Below are positions 1-7,035 of a stretch of DNA of 25,603 nt, piece after piece. The translations under genes and the position numbers were made by a program. Positions within the stretch are counted from its first letter, which is position 1. Each line of letters opens with the position of its first letter. Source of the DNA: Acidimicrobiia bacterium (GTDB lineage Bacteria; Actinomycetota; Acidimicrobiia; UBA5794; JAOTWH01); NCBI GenBank assembly GCA_029863035.1, contig JAOTWH010000008.1, positions 1-25,603 of the forward strand. Reading direction: 5' to 3'. The notes beneath the pieces were generated by a model that made no database searches, had not been told where the DNA came from, and saw only the letters and a list, made by a program, of their open reading frames with translations.

Positions 1-1
1 C

Positions 2-1291
2 GCCTTCGGTGACGTGCTCGACGACCCGGCTCGAGTTCTTTCCACCGGAGCAGCCACGGCCATCGCGTTACTCCTTTTCGTCGGAGCGGCCGGCAAGTCG
101 GCGCAGTTCCCATTGCACATTTGGCTCCCCGATGCCATGGAGGGCCCCACACCGGTGTCGGCCCTCATTCACGCCGCCACCATGGTCACCGCCGGCGTCT
201 ACATGGTGGCCCGCACCGCTTCGATCTTTCAGATGTCAGACGTTGCGTCCGGCGTGGTGGCCACCATCGGCGCGGTCACTGCCCTTGGTGCTGCCACCAT
301 CGCCCTCGGCCAGCGCGACATCAAGCGAGTGCTCGCCTACTCCACTATCAGCCAGCTCGGCTACATGTTCATGGGCGTGGGCGCAGCTGCCTACACGGCT
401 GGCATCTTCCACCTCTACACCCACGCCTTCTTCAAGGCCCTTCTGTTCCTCGGTGCAGGGTCGGTGATCCACGCCATGGGTGGGGAGCAGGACATGAGGA
501 AGATGGGCGGGCTGCGGTCCAGACTCCCTGTGACCTTCGCCACCATGGCTGTCGCCTGGCTGGCCATATCCGGGATCCCACCGTTGGCGGGCTTCTGGTC
601 GAAGGACGAGATCTTGGCTGTCACCTTCAACCGCGGTGGACCGTGGGTGATCCTGTGGTTGGTCGGGATAGTGACGGCGCTTCTGACGGCTCTATATATG
701 TCGCGCCTCATCTACCTCACCTTCTGGACCAGGCCCAAGTGGGACGAGGGCGTGGAGCCTCACGAATCGCCCCGCTCCATGACCGCCCCCCTGGTCGTGC
801 TGGCGCTGGCTTCGGTCGGTGTTGGTTTCGTGAATACGCCGTTCAGGGCGGGATTGGAGCACTTCTTGGAGCCGGCCTTCGAGGGGGTGACTCAGGCTCA
901 CCTGCCGCAGGCAAGCACCCAATGGGTACTCGCCGCCCTTTCGGTTGCTGCCGCGGTCCTCGGCATCATGTGGGCTACCAGGCGCTACGCAGGCAAGCCG
1001 CCGCCGGCCGAGGAGTCCGATACCTGGCGCTGGGCCCGCAACGGCTACTACCTCGACAATCTGTACGGCGACACCATCGTTCTGCCTGGGAAGTTGGCCG
1101 CGGCGTGGGCCGCGTTCTTCGTCGACCAGCGAATCGTGGATGGCGCGGTTAACGGTGTGGGTTGGGTGGTGCGCCGCATTGGGATTGCAGTGCGGCCGCT
1201 GCAAAGCGGATTCACCCGTAGCTATGGGGCGGTGCTCTTGGCAGGCACCTTGGCCCTGATGGTGTGGATGATGCTGCGGGGCGGCTTGTAA
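2..1291 (+). CDS. nuoL: NADH-quinone oxidoreductase subunit L, set 1 (5' end outside window)
   Basis: Antiporter-like membrane subunit of complex I that takes part in proton translocation. The reading frame is open from base 2, so the N-terminal part, including the first conserved Glu helix, lies upstream. Visible hallmarks are GKSAQFPLHIWLPDAMEGPTP with its pump Lys, the HAATMVTAGVYMV helix, KRVLAYSTISQLGYM, FHLYTHAFFKALLFLGAGSVIHA and GFWSKDEIL, all diagnostic of NuoL rather than NuoM or NuoN. The C-terminal region has the YYLDNLYGDTIV segment that precedes the long lateral helix and last transmembrane helix. The TAA stop overlaps the ATG of the next gene by one base. It is paralogous to the nuoL at 17086-19113. 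Identification is secure; whether it belongs to a full second complex I operon cannot be seen. Confidence 0.95.
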   Translation, partial: AFGDVLDDPARVLSTGAATAIALLLFVGAAGKSAQFPLHIWLPDAMEGPTPVSALIHAATMVTAGVYMVARTASIFQMSDVASGVVATIGAVTALGAATIALGQRDIKRVLAYSTISQLGYMFMGVGAAAYTAGIFHLYTHAFFKALLFLGAGSVIHAMGGEQDMRKMGGLRSRLPVTFATMAVAWLAISGIPPLAGFWSKDEILAVTFNRGGPWVILWLVGIVTALLTALYMSRLIYLTFWTRPKWDEGVEPHESPRSMTAPLVVLALASVGVGFVNTPFRAGLEHFLEPAFEGVTQAHLPQASTQWVLAALSVAAAVLGIMWATRRYAGKPPPAEESDTWRWARNGYYLDNLYGDTIVLPGKLAAAWAAFFVDQRIVDGAVNGVGWVVRRIGIAVRPLQSGFTRSYGAVLLAGTLALMVWMMLRGGL

Positions 1292-2811
1292 TGGACTTCC
1301 CGATCCTTACCGCCATCGTCGGGGTGCCGGCCGCTGCCGCTGTTTTGGTGGCGCTAGTTCCGCGGCGAGAGCTGGTGCTGCCAGTCGCCATCACGCTGTC
1401 GTTCATCCCCCTGGCGTTGGCCGGTTGGCTCACCTGGGAGTTCGCGGTCGGCGAGGCGGGGTTCCAGTTCGTCGAGAAGGTGCTTTGGTTCGAACCGTGG
1501 GGTATCAGCTACCACCTCGGTGTTGACGGGATATCCCTATTCCTCGTTCTGCTCACGGCCTTCCTGATCCCGGTGGCCTTGGTGGCGTCGCACACCATCA
1601 CCGATCGAACCAAGGTCTACATCGCCGCGATGCTGGCTCTGCAGTCGGGTCTGTTCGGCGTGTTCTTGTCGCTCGATCTGCTGCTCTTCTTCGTGTTCTT
1701 CGAGGTCGTGCTCGTGCCCATGTACTTCATCATCGGGGTATGGGGAGGCGAACGACGGGTCTACGCAGCCATCAAGTTCTTCCTCTTCACCGCGTTCGGC
1801 TCCGCACTTCTCCTTATCGGGATCCTGTCCCTGGCGGTCATCGCCAGCGATCAGACCGGTTCGCCCACATTCGATTTCGTGGAGCTGCTGTCTCTCGACA
1901 TCTCCCGGACCACCCAGTTCTGGCTGTTCGGCGCGTTCGCGTTGGCCTTCGGCATCAAAGTGCCGCTGTTCCCGCTGCACACCTGGTTGCCAGATGCCCA
2001 TGTCGAGGCACCCACCGCCGGGTCTGTGATCCTGGCGGGTGTGCTGTTGAAGCTTGGCACCTACGGACTCCTTCGCTTCAACCTCACCCTGTTCCCGGAG
2101 GCGACGGTCAAGTTCGTGCCGGTGCTCGCAGTGCTGGCAGTGATCGGCATCATCTATGGAGCAGTTGTTGCCATCGTTCAACCCGACCTGAAGCGCTTGG
2201 TCGCATACTCCTCGGTGAGCCACCTCGGGTTCGTGGTGCTCGGGATCTTCGCTCTGACCCGGCAGGGCTTACAGGGCGGAGTGCTCCAGATGATCAACCA
2301 CGGCCTGACGACGGGGGCGCTTTTCTTGTTGGTTGGCATGATCTACGAGCGAAGGCACACTCGCCAGATCGCCGACTACGGAGGCATCGCCAAGGTGATG
2401 CCTCTGTTCGCCGGTTTCTTCCTCTTCACGGCGTTCGCCTCCATCGGTTTGCCTGGGCTAAACGGCTTCGTAGGCGAGTTCCTGGTGCTCATCGGCTCCT
2501 ACCTCTCGCTGCCGGCGGCGGCCATCGTTGCGTCCTTCGGGGTCGTGCTGGCGGCCATCTACCTGCTGTGGGCTTATGAGCGAGTGTTCACCGGCCCCAT
2601 CGACAAGCCAGAGAACGAGGGACTGAGGGACCTCACCCTGCGAGAGTGGTCCGTTCTCGTCCCGATCGCGGTCTTGGTGCTGTGGCTTGGCATCTACCCA
2701 AGGCCGGCACTCGATCGCATCGAACCTTCGGTTGACGCGATTCTGCAGAGGATCGAGGCGACTACCGATTACGAGGTGCCTGACTTCGGCGAACTGGTGG
2801 CCATCCCATGA
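1291..2811 (+). CDS. nuoM: NADH-quinone oxidoreductase subunit M, set 1
   Basis: Antiporter-like proton-pumping subunit of complex I, about 506 residues, normal for NuoM. I chose the ATG that overlaps the nuoL stop (TAATG); a start 27 nt upstream would lie inside nuoL. Signature segments: the N-terminal HLGVDGISLFLVLLT, LLLFFVFFEVVLVPMYFIIG with the conserved helix-5 Glu, KVPLFPLHTWLPDAHVEAPT with the central Lys, LLKLGTYGLLRF with a second Lys, and LKRLVAYSSVSHLGFVVLG. The 3' end overlaps nuoN by an ATGA. It differs throughout from the other nuoM (19126-20697), which has an insert of about 8 residues (MKLPGFKR) before the REVETRLYAAIKFF region. The two therefore look like distinct paralogues rather than a recent duplication. 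Confidence 0.96.
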   Translation: MDFPILTAIVGVPAAAAVLVALVPRRELVLPVAITLSFIPLALAGWLTWEFAVGEAGFQFVEKVLWFEPWGISYHLGVDGISLFLVLLTAFLIPVALVASHTITDRTKVYIAAMLALQSGLFGVFLSLDLLLFFVFFEVVLVPMYFIIGVWGGERRVYAAIKFFLFTAFGSALLLIGILSLAVIASDQTGSPTFDFVELLSLDISRTTQFWLFGAFALAFGIKVPLFPLHTWLPDAHVEAPTAGSVILAGVLLKLGTYGLLRFNLTLFPEATVKFVPVLAVLAVIGIIYGAVVAIVQPDLKRLVAYSSVSHLGFVVLGIFALTRQGLQGGVLQMINHGLTTGALFLLVGMIYERRHTRQIADYGGIAKVMPLFAGFFLFTAFASIGLPGLNGFVGEFLVLIGSYLSLPAAAIVASFGVVLAAIYLLWAYERVFTGPIDKPENEGLRDLTLREWSVLVPIAVLVLWLGIYPRPALDRIEPSVDAILQRIEATTDYEVPDFGELVAIP

Positions 2812-4274
2812 GCGCGATGTCCTTTCTTGGTGTAGCGGTCGAGCTGTGGCTGGTGGCCGGCGCTCTTGTTGTCTTGTTGGCCGACATCACCTGGCGTCCG
2901 CCGCTGCGTGTTCTGGGAATCATCGCCGGGTTGTCATTGGCGGGTGCCGTCACTGCCAGCGTCGCCCAGTGGAGGCAAGCGGTGGTCGATGGGACTGCGT
3001 CGCTTGAGTTCTCTGACATGATCGCCGTCGACGGGTTCTCAGCCTTCGGTGGGCTATTGATCGTGGTTATCACCGGCTTGGGTTTGGCGGCGTCATGGGA
3101 TCTGGTCGAGCAACTACGAGACCGGGCGGCCGAGTTCATCGTTTTAACGCTGTTGGCAGCCGCTGGTGTTCACGTGATGGCGGCGGCAGCCAACTTCATC
3201 GTGTTGTTCATTGGCCTCGAGATCGCATCCATCAGCCTCTACATCCTGGCCGGCTACACGAGAGAGCGAGAAGATGCAGACGAGGCGGCGCTCAAGTACT
3301 TCCTCCTTGGAGCATTCGCATCGGCAGTCTTCATCTATGGCGTATCGCTGATATTCGCCTCAACCGGAACCACCTCCCTCTACGGAGTTTCGGATTACCT
3401 CGTTTCGGTCGTGGTGTTGCGGCCGGCTGTTCTGTTCGTCGGCGCGGCGCTGGTGATCGTCGGGCTTGGCTTCAAGGTGTCGGCTGCGCCGTTCCACATG
3501 TGGGCGCCAGACGTATACCAGGGGGCACCGAGTGGCATCGCCGGCTACATGACCGCAGCAGCCAAGGTGGGAGGCTTCGCCGCCCTTGGGAGGGTGCTGG
3601 CCGTTCCGCTGTCCACCTACATCACCGACTGGGCGCCCATCATCGCGGCGATCGCGGCGGCGTCGGTCGTCTTGGGGACAGTGCTGGCCATCGCCCAGAC
3701 CGACATCAAGCGCATGCTGGCTTACTCCTCTGTTGCCCACGCCGGTTTCATCTTGACGGCGATGGTGGCTGGTGGCGACGGCCTCGATGCAATGTGGTTC
3801 TACCTGGCCACCTACTCGCTGCAGGTGATCGGCGCTTTCGCCATCGTCGCCACGGTGGGCGGGGCGGGCGAGGGCAGATCGCCGCTGACCGACTTCACCG
3901 GGTTGGGGTCGCGCTCGCCACTGCTCGCAGCGACGCTGGCAACGTTCATGTTGGCGATGGGTGGCATCCCGCTGACGGCGGGCTTCGCCGGCAAGGTGGC
4001 AGTGTTCCAAGCCGCCATCGATGCTGGATACCTGTGGTTGGCCATCGTTGGAGTGCTGGCCGCCACGGCTGGGCTCTTTTTCTACCTGCGAGTAATCGTT
4101 TTGATGTATATGCAGGCGCCCGCCATGGCTGAGGCACCGGGCGCAGCCATCTCCAGCCCTCAGGCCAGCCTTCCCACCCAGGGGGTTCTGGCGGTCACCG
4201 GGGCGATCACCATTGGCTTTGGGATCGTGCCGTGGCCCTTGCTCGACATAGTCGCCGATGCGCTCCCTTTCTAA
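2808..4274 (+). CDS. nuoN: NADH-quinone oxidoreductase subunit N, set 1
   Basis: Third antiporter-like subunit of complex I, 488 residues. The start ATG overlaps the nuoM stop (ATGA), typical of translational coupling. NuoN hallmarks: NFIVLFIGLEIASISLYILAGY with the conserved Glu, EAALKYFLLGAFASAVFIYG, GFKVSAAPFHMWAPDVYQGAP with its Lys, IAQTDIKRMLAYSSVAHAGF and GIPLTAGFAGK. The whole chain is hydrophobic with no obvious break. The last 17 nt overlap the start of the bactofilin-like gene, so that gene is probably on the same transcript. It is paralogous to nuoN at 20694-22178. Confidence 0.95.
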   Translation: MSAMSFLGVAVELWLVAGALVVLLADITWRPPLRVLGIIAGLSLAGAVTASVAQWRQAVVDGTASLEFSDMIAVDGFSAFGGLLIVVITGLGLAASWDLVEQLRDRAAEFIVLTLLAAAGVHVMAAAANFIVLFIGLEIASISLYILAGYTREREDADEAALKYFLLGAFASAVFIYGVSLIFASTGTTSLYGVSDYLVSVVVLRPAVLFVGAALVIVGLGFKVSAAPFHMWAPDVYQGAPSGIAGYMTAAAKVGGFAALGRVLAVPLSTYITDWAPIIAAIAAASVVLGTVLAIAQTDIKRMLAYSSVAHAGFILTAMVAGGDGLDAMWFYLATYSLQVIGAFAIVATVGGAGEGRSPLTDFTGLGSRSPLLAATLATFMLAMGGIPLTAGFAGKVAVFQAAIDAGYLWLAIVGVLAATAGLFFYLRVIVLMYMQAPAMAEAPGAAISSPQASLPTQGVLAVTGAITIGFGIVPWPLLDIVADALPF

Positions 4275-5430
4275 AGGCTTCGCCGCGACCATCGCCGTTA
4301 TCGGAGTAGTGCTACTGCCCCTGCCGAACTTGTTGCCAACCATTTCGGCCTCTGAGAACGTGATCATCCGCGAAGGCGATATCGAACCAGAGGACTACTA
4401 CGCAGCAGCTGGAAACGTCATCGTGGAGGGCGTCATCCAGGGCGACCTGGTGGCTGTGGCCGGGAACCTCACGATCACCGGGAGGGTCGAGGGCGACGTC
4501 ACCGCCATCGTGTGGGGATCTGCCCGCATCGACGGCGAGGTCACCGGATCAGTGCGGATAGCGGCCCGGAGTCTCACGGTGGATGCGACAGTGGGCGACG
4601 ACTTGTTCGGTGCTGCCTTGTTCGGAACGATCCGAGGGTCGATCGAGCGAGATGTGATCATGGCCGGCCTTGATGTGACCGCTTCGGGAGAGGTGGGGCG
4701 AGATCTTCGAGGCCAGTTCTGGCAGATCAGCCTGGAGGGGACCATCGAGCGCAACGTCGACATCGCGGTTCAGGGACTTGAGGTTGGGGCGGGAGCCTCC
4801 ATCGGCGGGGACCTCAGCTATCGAGCTTCTGACCCCGGCCGGATCTCGGCTGGCGCGGTGGTGGAGGGTCAGCTCATCGAGCGCGACGCCAAAGTTCCTC
4901 TGGCGCTCAAGGCCATTCAGCGCCTGGTGAGTGTCCTCAGTGTGTTGGCCTTCGTGGTCGCCGGGATCGTCTCGATCTGGCTGTTCCGCCACATCGCGCC
5001 CCGCGCTATCACTGCCGTGTGGGTCAAGCCGGTGCGAACTGGCCTCGTCGGCCTCGGTGCGTTGGTGGCTGCCCCGCTCGCCGCCATTCCTCTTGCCCTG
5101 ACGCTGGTTGGTATCCCGCTGTCTGGCGTGCTGGTGATTCTGTTCTTGCTCTCCCTCTTCTTTGGACCGATTCCTGCCGTGGCCGCCGTTGGTGACAAGC
5201 TGGGCCGAGGTCGATTCGGCCTCATGGGCGCCTTCGTAGTGGGGGCTCTTATATGGCGGCTCGGAATCTGGCTCATCCCCTTCGTTGGTGCCCTGCTCTA
5301 CTTCGCGGCTCTCATCTGGGGAGTAGGCGGCTGGGTAGTTGGAGCGTGGGAGTCGAGGCGCTCGGTGGTTGAGGAAGCAACTCCCGAAATCGTTGACGAG
5401 GATTGGGAGGCTCCGCTGCCTCCGGAGTAG
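4258..5430 (+). CDS. Membrane-anchored bactofilin-like (polymer-forming) protein
   Basis: A 390-residue protein with three parts. Residues about 5-30 are a signal peptide or N-terminal membrane helix. Residues about 33-215 form a repetitive beta-rich region with the short-period pattern of bactofilin (DUF583) beta-helices, for example GNVIVEGVIQGDLVAVAGNL and ITGRVEGDVTAIVWG, where hydrophobic residues alternate with G-x-V-x-G-D turns. Residues about 225-370 carry several hydrophobic segments and then an acidic tail. Soluble bactofilins polymerise on the inner membrane face; proteins with an export signal and a membrane domain are usually annotated only as polymer-forming cytoskeletal proteins, and their role is not established. 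It overlaps nuoN by 17 nt, which suggests co-transcription. The exported position of the beta-helix is inference from the N-terminus. Confidence 0.75.
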   Translation: MRSLSKGFAATIAVIGVVLLPLPNLLPTISASENVIIREGDIEPEDYYAAAGNVIVEGVIQGDLVAVAGNLTITGRVEGDVTAIVWGSARIDGEVTGSVRIAARSLTVDATVGDDLFGAALFGTIRGSIERDVIMAGLDVTASGEVGRDLRGQFWQISLEGTIERNVDIAVQGLEVGAGASIGGDLSYRASDPGRISAGAVVEGQLIERDAKVPLALKAIQRLVSVLSVLAFVVAGIVSIWLFRHIAPRAITAVWVKPVRTGLVGLGALVAAPLAAIPLALTLVGIPLSGVLVILFLLSLFFGPIPAVAAVGDKLGRGRFGLMGAFVVGALIWRLGIWLIPFVGALLYFAALIWGVGGWVVGAWESRRSVVEEATPEIVDEDWEAPLPPE

Positions 5431-5497
5431 CTCGTTACTCGTTTCTCGTTACTCGTAAATCCAAGAACGAGGAACTAGAAACGAGAAACGAGAAACG
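5431..5497. repeat. Hairpin element H1 (CTCGTTTCTCG / GAAACGAG units)
   Basis: Directly after the bactofilin stop codon, tandem CTCGTTACTCGTTTCTCGTT units are followed about 20 nt later by GAAACGAGAAACGAGAAACG. The two arms are nearly reverse complementary and can form a long imperfect stem. It could end transcription of the nuoLMN-bactofilin unit, but it has no T-tract and a related copy lies at 5956-5995, so a dispersed repeat with secondary terminator function is equally possible. Confidence 0.7.
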
Positions 5498-5500
5498 TCT

Positions 5501-5545
5501 CTACACGTGCCCGTGTTGGGGGAACGCCATCACCTCGTCCACCTC
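5501..5545 (-). pseudogene. Duplicated 3' end of the iron-transporter ATPase gene (remnant)
   Basis: These 45 bases match 6001-6045 at a constant offset of 500 with only two differences (5504 and 5518). On the minus strand they encode EVDEVMAFPQHGHV followed by TAG, against EVDEVMAFPEHGHV in the intact gene. Upstream of the match the sequence is unrelated. It is therefore a non-functional copy of the last 14 codons and stop codon, and it sits beside hairpin H1 just as the real 3' end sits beside hairpin H2. Confidence 0.85.
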
Positions 5546-5676
5546 TGGCGACCGTTGTGGCGCGGCCCCAACGCGCCGCTCTACGCCCAAGTAGGGTCGG
5601 CGGTATGCGGATGAGGCACGCAATGGCGCGTCGCATTCGGGGCAATCCAACGGCCCCCTCAAGAAAGGGAGGAAGT

Positions 5677-5904
5677 ATGAGGAAGAGGACTATCGCGTTG
5701 GCGGCGACTGTTTTGCTCGGGCTCGGCTCGATCGCAGCCACATCGAACGGCCAACAGGGCTATGAAGGCCAGCCTGGCAACCAGGGCGGGTCTAACCAGT
5801 CGGGCCAGCAGGGCTATGAAGGCCAGCCTGGCAACCAGGGCGGGTCTAACCAGGCGGGTCAGCAGGGCTATGAAGGCCAGCCTGGCAACCAGAGCGGCGG
5901 CTAG
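5677..5904 (+). CDS. Small secreted Gln/Gly/Asn-rich repeat protein
   Basis: A 75-residue protein of unrecognised family. The ATG at 5677 is preceded by a strong ribosome-binding site (AAAGGGAGG, 5665-5673), which decides the start over in-frame upstream codons. Residues 1-24 are a clear signal peptide: MRKR, a hydrophobic AATVLLGLG core and a small-residue cleavage region. The mature part is almost only three copies of an 18-residue unit, GQQGYEGQPGNQGGSNQS, the last one shortened. It has no Cys and almost no charge besides one Glu per unit. Such composition suggests a disordered or self-assembling surface or biofilm-type protein, but no function can be assigned. It stands alone between two hairpins and two copies of the 3' end of the neighbouring ATPase gene, which suggests arrival by rearrangement. 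Confidence 0.7.
   Translation: MRKRTIALAATVLLGLGSIAATSNGQQGYEGQPGNQGGSNQSGQQGYEGQPGNQGGSNQAGQQGYEGQPGNQSGG
5755..5899 (+). repeat. 54-bp in-frame tandem repeat inside the small secreted protein gene
   Basis: Units start at 5755, 5809 and 5863. The first 45 bases of units 1 and 2 are identical and unit 3 is identical for its first 31 bases before diverging at the stop. The period is a multiple of three, so all frames stay open, which explains overlapping spurious ORFs here. The near identity points to recent expansion and likely copy-number variation between strains. Confidence 0.9.
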
Positions 5905-5955
5905 CAATAGCGGCTGTCACTTTGGGCTGAGCCAGGGACCATTCCTGCCAAGTAG

Positions 5956-5995
5956 CTCGTAACTCGTCACTCCAGGAAACGAGAAACGAAAAACG
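5956..5995. repeat. Hairpin element H2, second copy of the CTCGT / GAAACG element
   Basis: CTCGTAACTCGTCACTCC is followed by GGAAACGAGAAACGAAAAACG, which can pair as an imperfect stem. The flanking AGTAGCTCGT is shared with H1 (5426-5435 and 5951-5960). It lies between two convergent genes, the small repeat protein and the iron-transporter ATPase, where a bidirectional terminator would be expected. Confidence 0.65.
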
Positions 5996-6000
5996 CGCCC

Positions 6001-7035
6001 CTAGACGTGCCCGTGTTCGGGGAACGCCATCACCTCGTCCACCTCGACCCGGACCCGATCACCCACCGCGAAGGCCGGGTTGGGCTTGGTGCGCGACAAC
6101 AGCCTTCGACCATCGGCCAGCTCCAGCGTGATCAGCTGGTCGTGTCCGTAGAACTCGCGGTCGACCACTGTGACCGGTCCCCCCGCGTCGGGATAGAGAC
6201 GCACAACTTCGGGCCTGATGATGACTTCAACGGGTCCGTTGGCAGGTTCGGCCAAGCGAAAGGTTCCAAGGAGGGTTTCAACTTTGGCGCCGCTGGCGGT
6301 GCCGGGGACCAACTCGCCCTCACCGAGAAAGCGAGCTACCCAGCAATCGACCGGATGGTGGTACACGTCGTGGGGACTGGCGATCTGGAGCACCCGGCCG
6401 TCCTTCATCACGGCCACCTTGTCACTCATGGCCAGGGCCTCCTCCTGGTCGTGCGTAACGAAGACGGCGGATGCCCTGGCCTCCACCAGGATGGTCCGCA
6501 CCTCGCGTCGAACTCGGTCGCGCTGAGGGGCGTCCAGGTTGGAGAACGGCCCGTCGAGCAACACCACTCGTGGCTTGGGAGCAAGGGCACGAGCCAGGGC
6601 AACCCTCTGCTGCTCGCCTCCCGACAACTCGTGAGGCATGCGCGACCCCAAGCCAGCCAGACCAACCAGTTCAAGGACCTCGTCTACACGGCGCGACGAC
6701 CCCGAACGCAAGCCATAACCGATGTTGTCGGCCACCGTCATGTGGGGGAACAGGGCGAAGTCTTGGAAGACCATGCCGACCCGTCGCTTCTCCGGAGGGA
6801 CCCAAACTCCTGGGCCAACGGCGGGCTCGCCGTCGAGTGTCACGCTGCCGGCGTCGGGTGTTTCGAACCCGGCGATGACTCGGAGCGCTGTTGTCTTGCC
6901 GCAGCCGGACGGCCCGAGCAGGCCGAGGATGCCACCGCGCGGCACCTCGAGGTCAAACCCATCGAGCGCTACGACGTCGCCGAAGCTCTTGCGGAGACCG
7001 GTGGCGGCGATTACTGGGAATGCTTCAGGACTCAT
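6001..7035 (-). CDS. fbpC: Ferric iron ABC transporter, ATP-binding protein
   Basis: ATPase of a ferric-iron importer, 344 residues. Motifs: Walker A GPSGCGKTT (41-49), Q-loop Gln91, signature LSGGEQQR (137-144), Walker B VVLLD ending at Asp161, D-loop SNLD and switch His195 in VTHDQEEA. The residue after the Walker B Asp, normally the catalytic Glu, is Gly162 (codon GGG at 6550-6552). A C-terminal TOBE-like domain of about 110 residues (EVIIRPEVVRLYPDAGG onwards) matches the FbpC/PotA class. The ATG overlaps the permease stop by 11 nt, so this is the last gene of a three-gene minus-strand operon. Substrate is inferred from the binding protein and fused permease. Confidence 0.9.
   Translation of the reverse strand: MSPEAFPVIAATGLRKSFGDVVALDGFDLEVPRGGILGLLGPSGCGKTTALRVIAGFETPDAGSVTLDGEPAVGPGVWVPPEKRRVGMVFQDFALFPHMTVADNIGYGLRSGSSRRVDEVLELVGLAGLGSRMPHELSGGEQQRVALARALAPKPRVVLLDGPFSNLDAPQRDRVRREVRTILVEARASAVFVTHDQEEALAMSDKVAVMKDGRVLQIASPHDVYHHPVDCWVARFLGEGELVPGTASGAKVETLLGTFRLAEPANGPVEVIIRPEVVRLYPDAGGPVTVVDREFYGHDQLITLELADGRRLLSRTKPNPAFAVGDRVRVEVDEVMAFPEHGHV

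Noticed and set aside
1740..2579. Arg/His-rich 279-codon frame within nuoM
   Set aside because: It is a frame shadow of the well-conserved nuoM with no start signal and no recognisable domain.
5755..5899. CRISPR-like array
   Set aside because: The units are contiguous in-frame coding repeats without variable spacers.
5659..5907. Minus-strand hydrophobic repeat ORF opposite the small secreted protein
   Set aside because: The 54-bp period keeps all frames open. Only the plus strand has a ribosome-binding site, a signal peptide and a sensible start.
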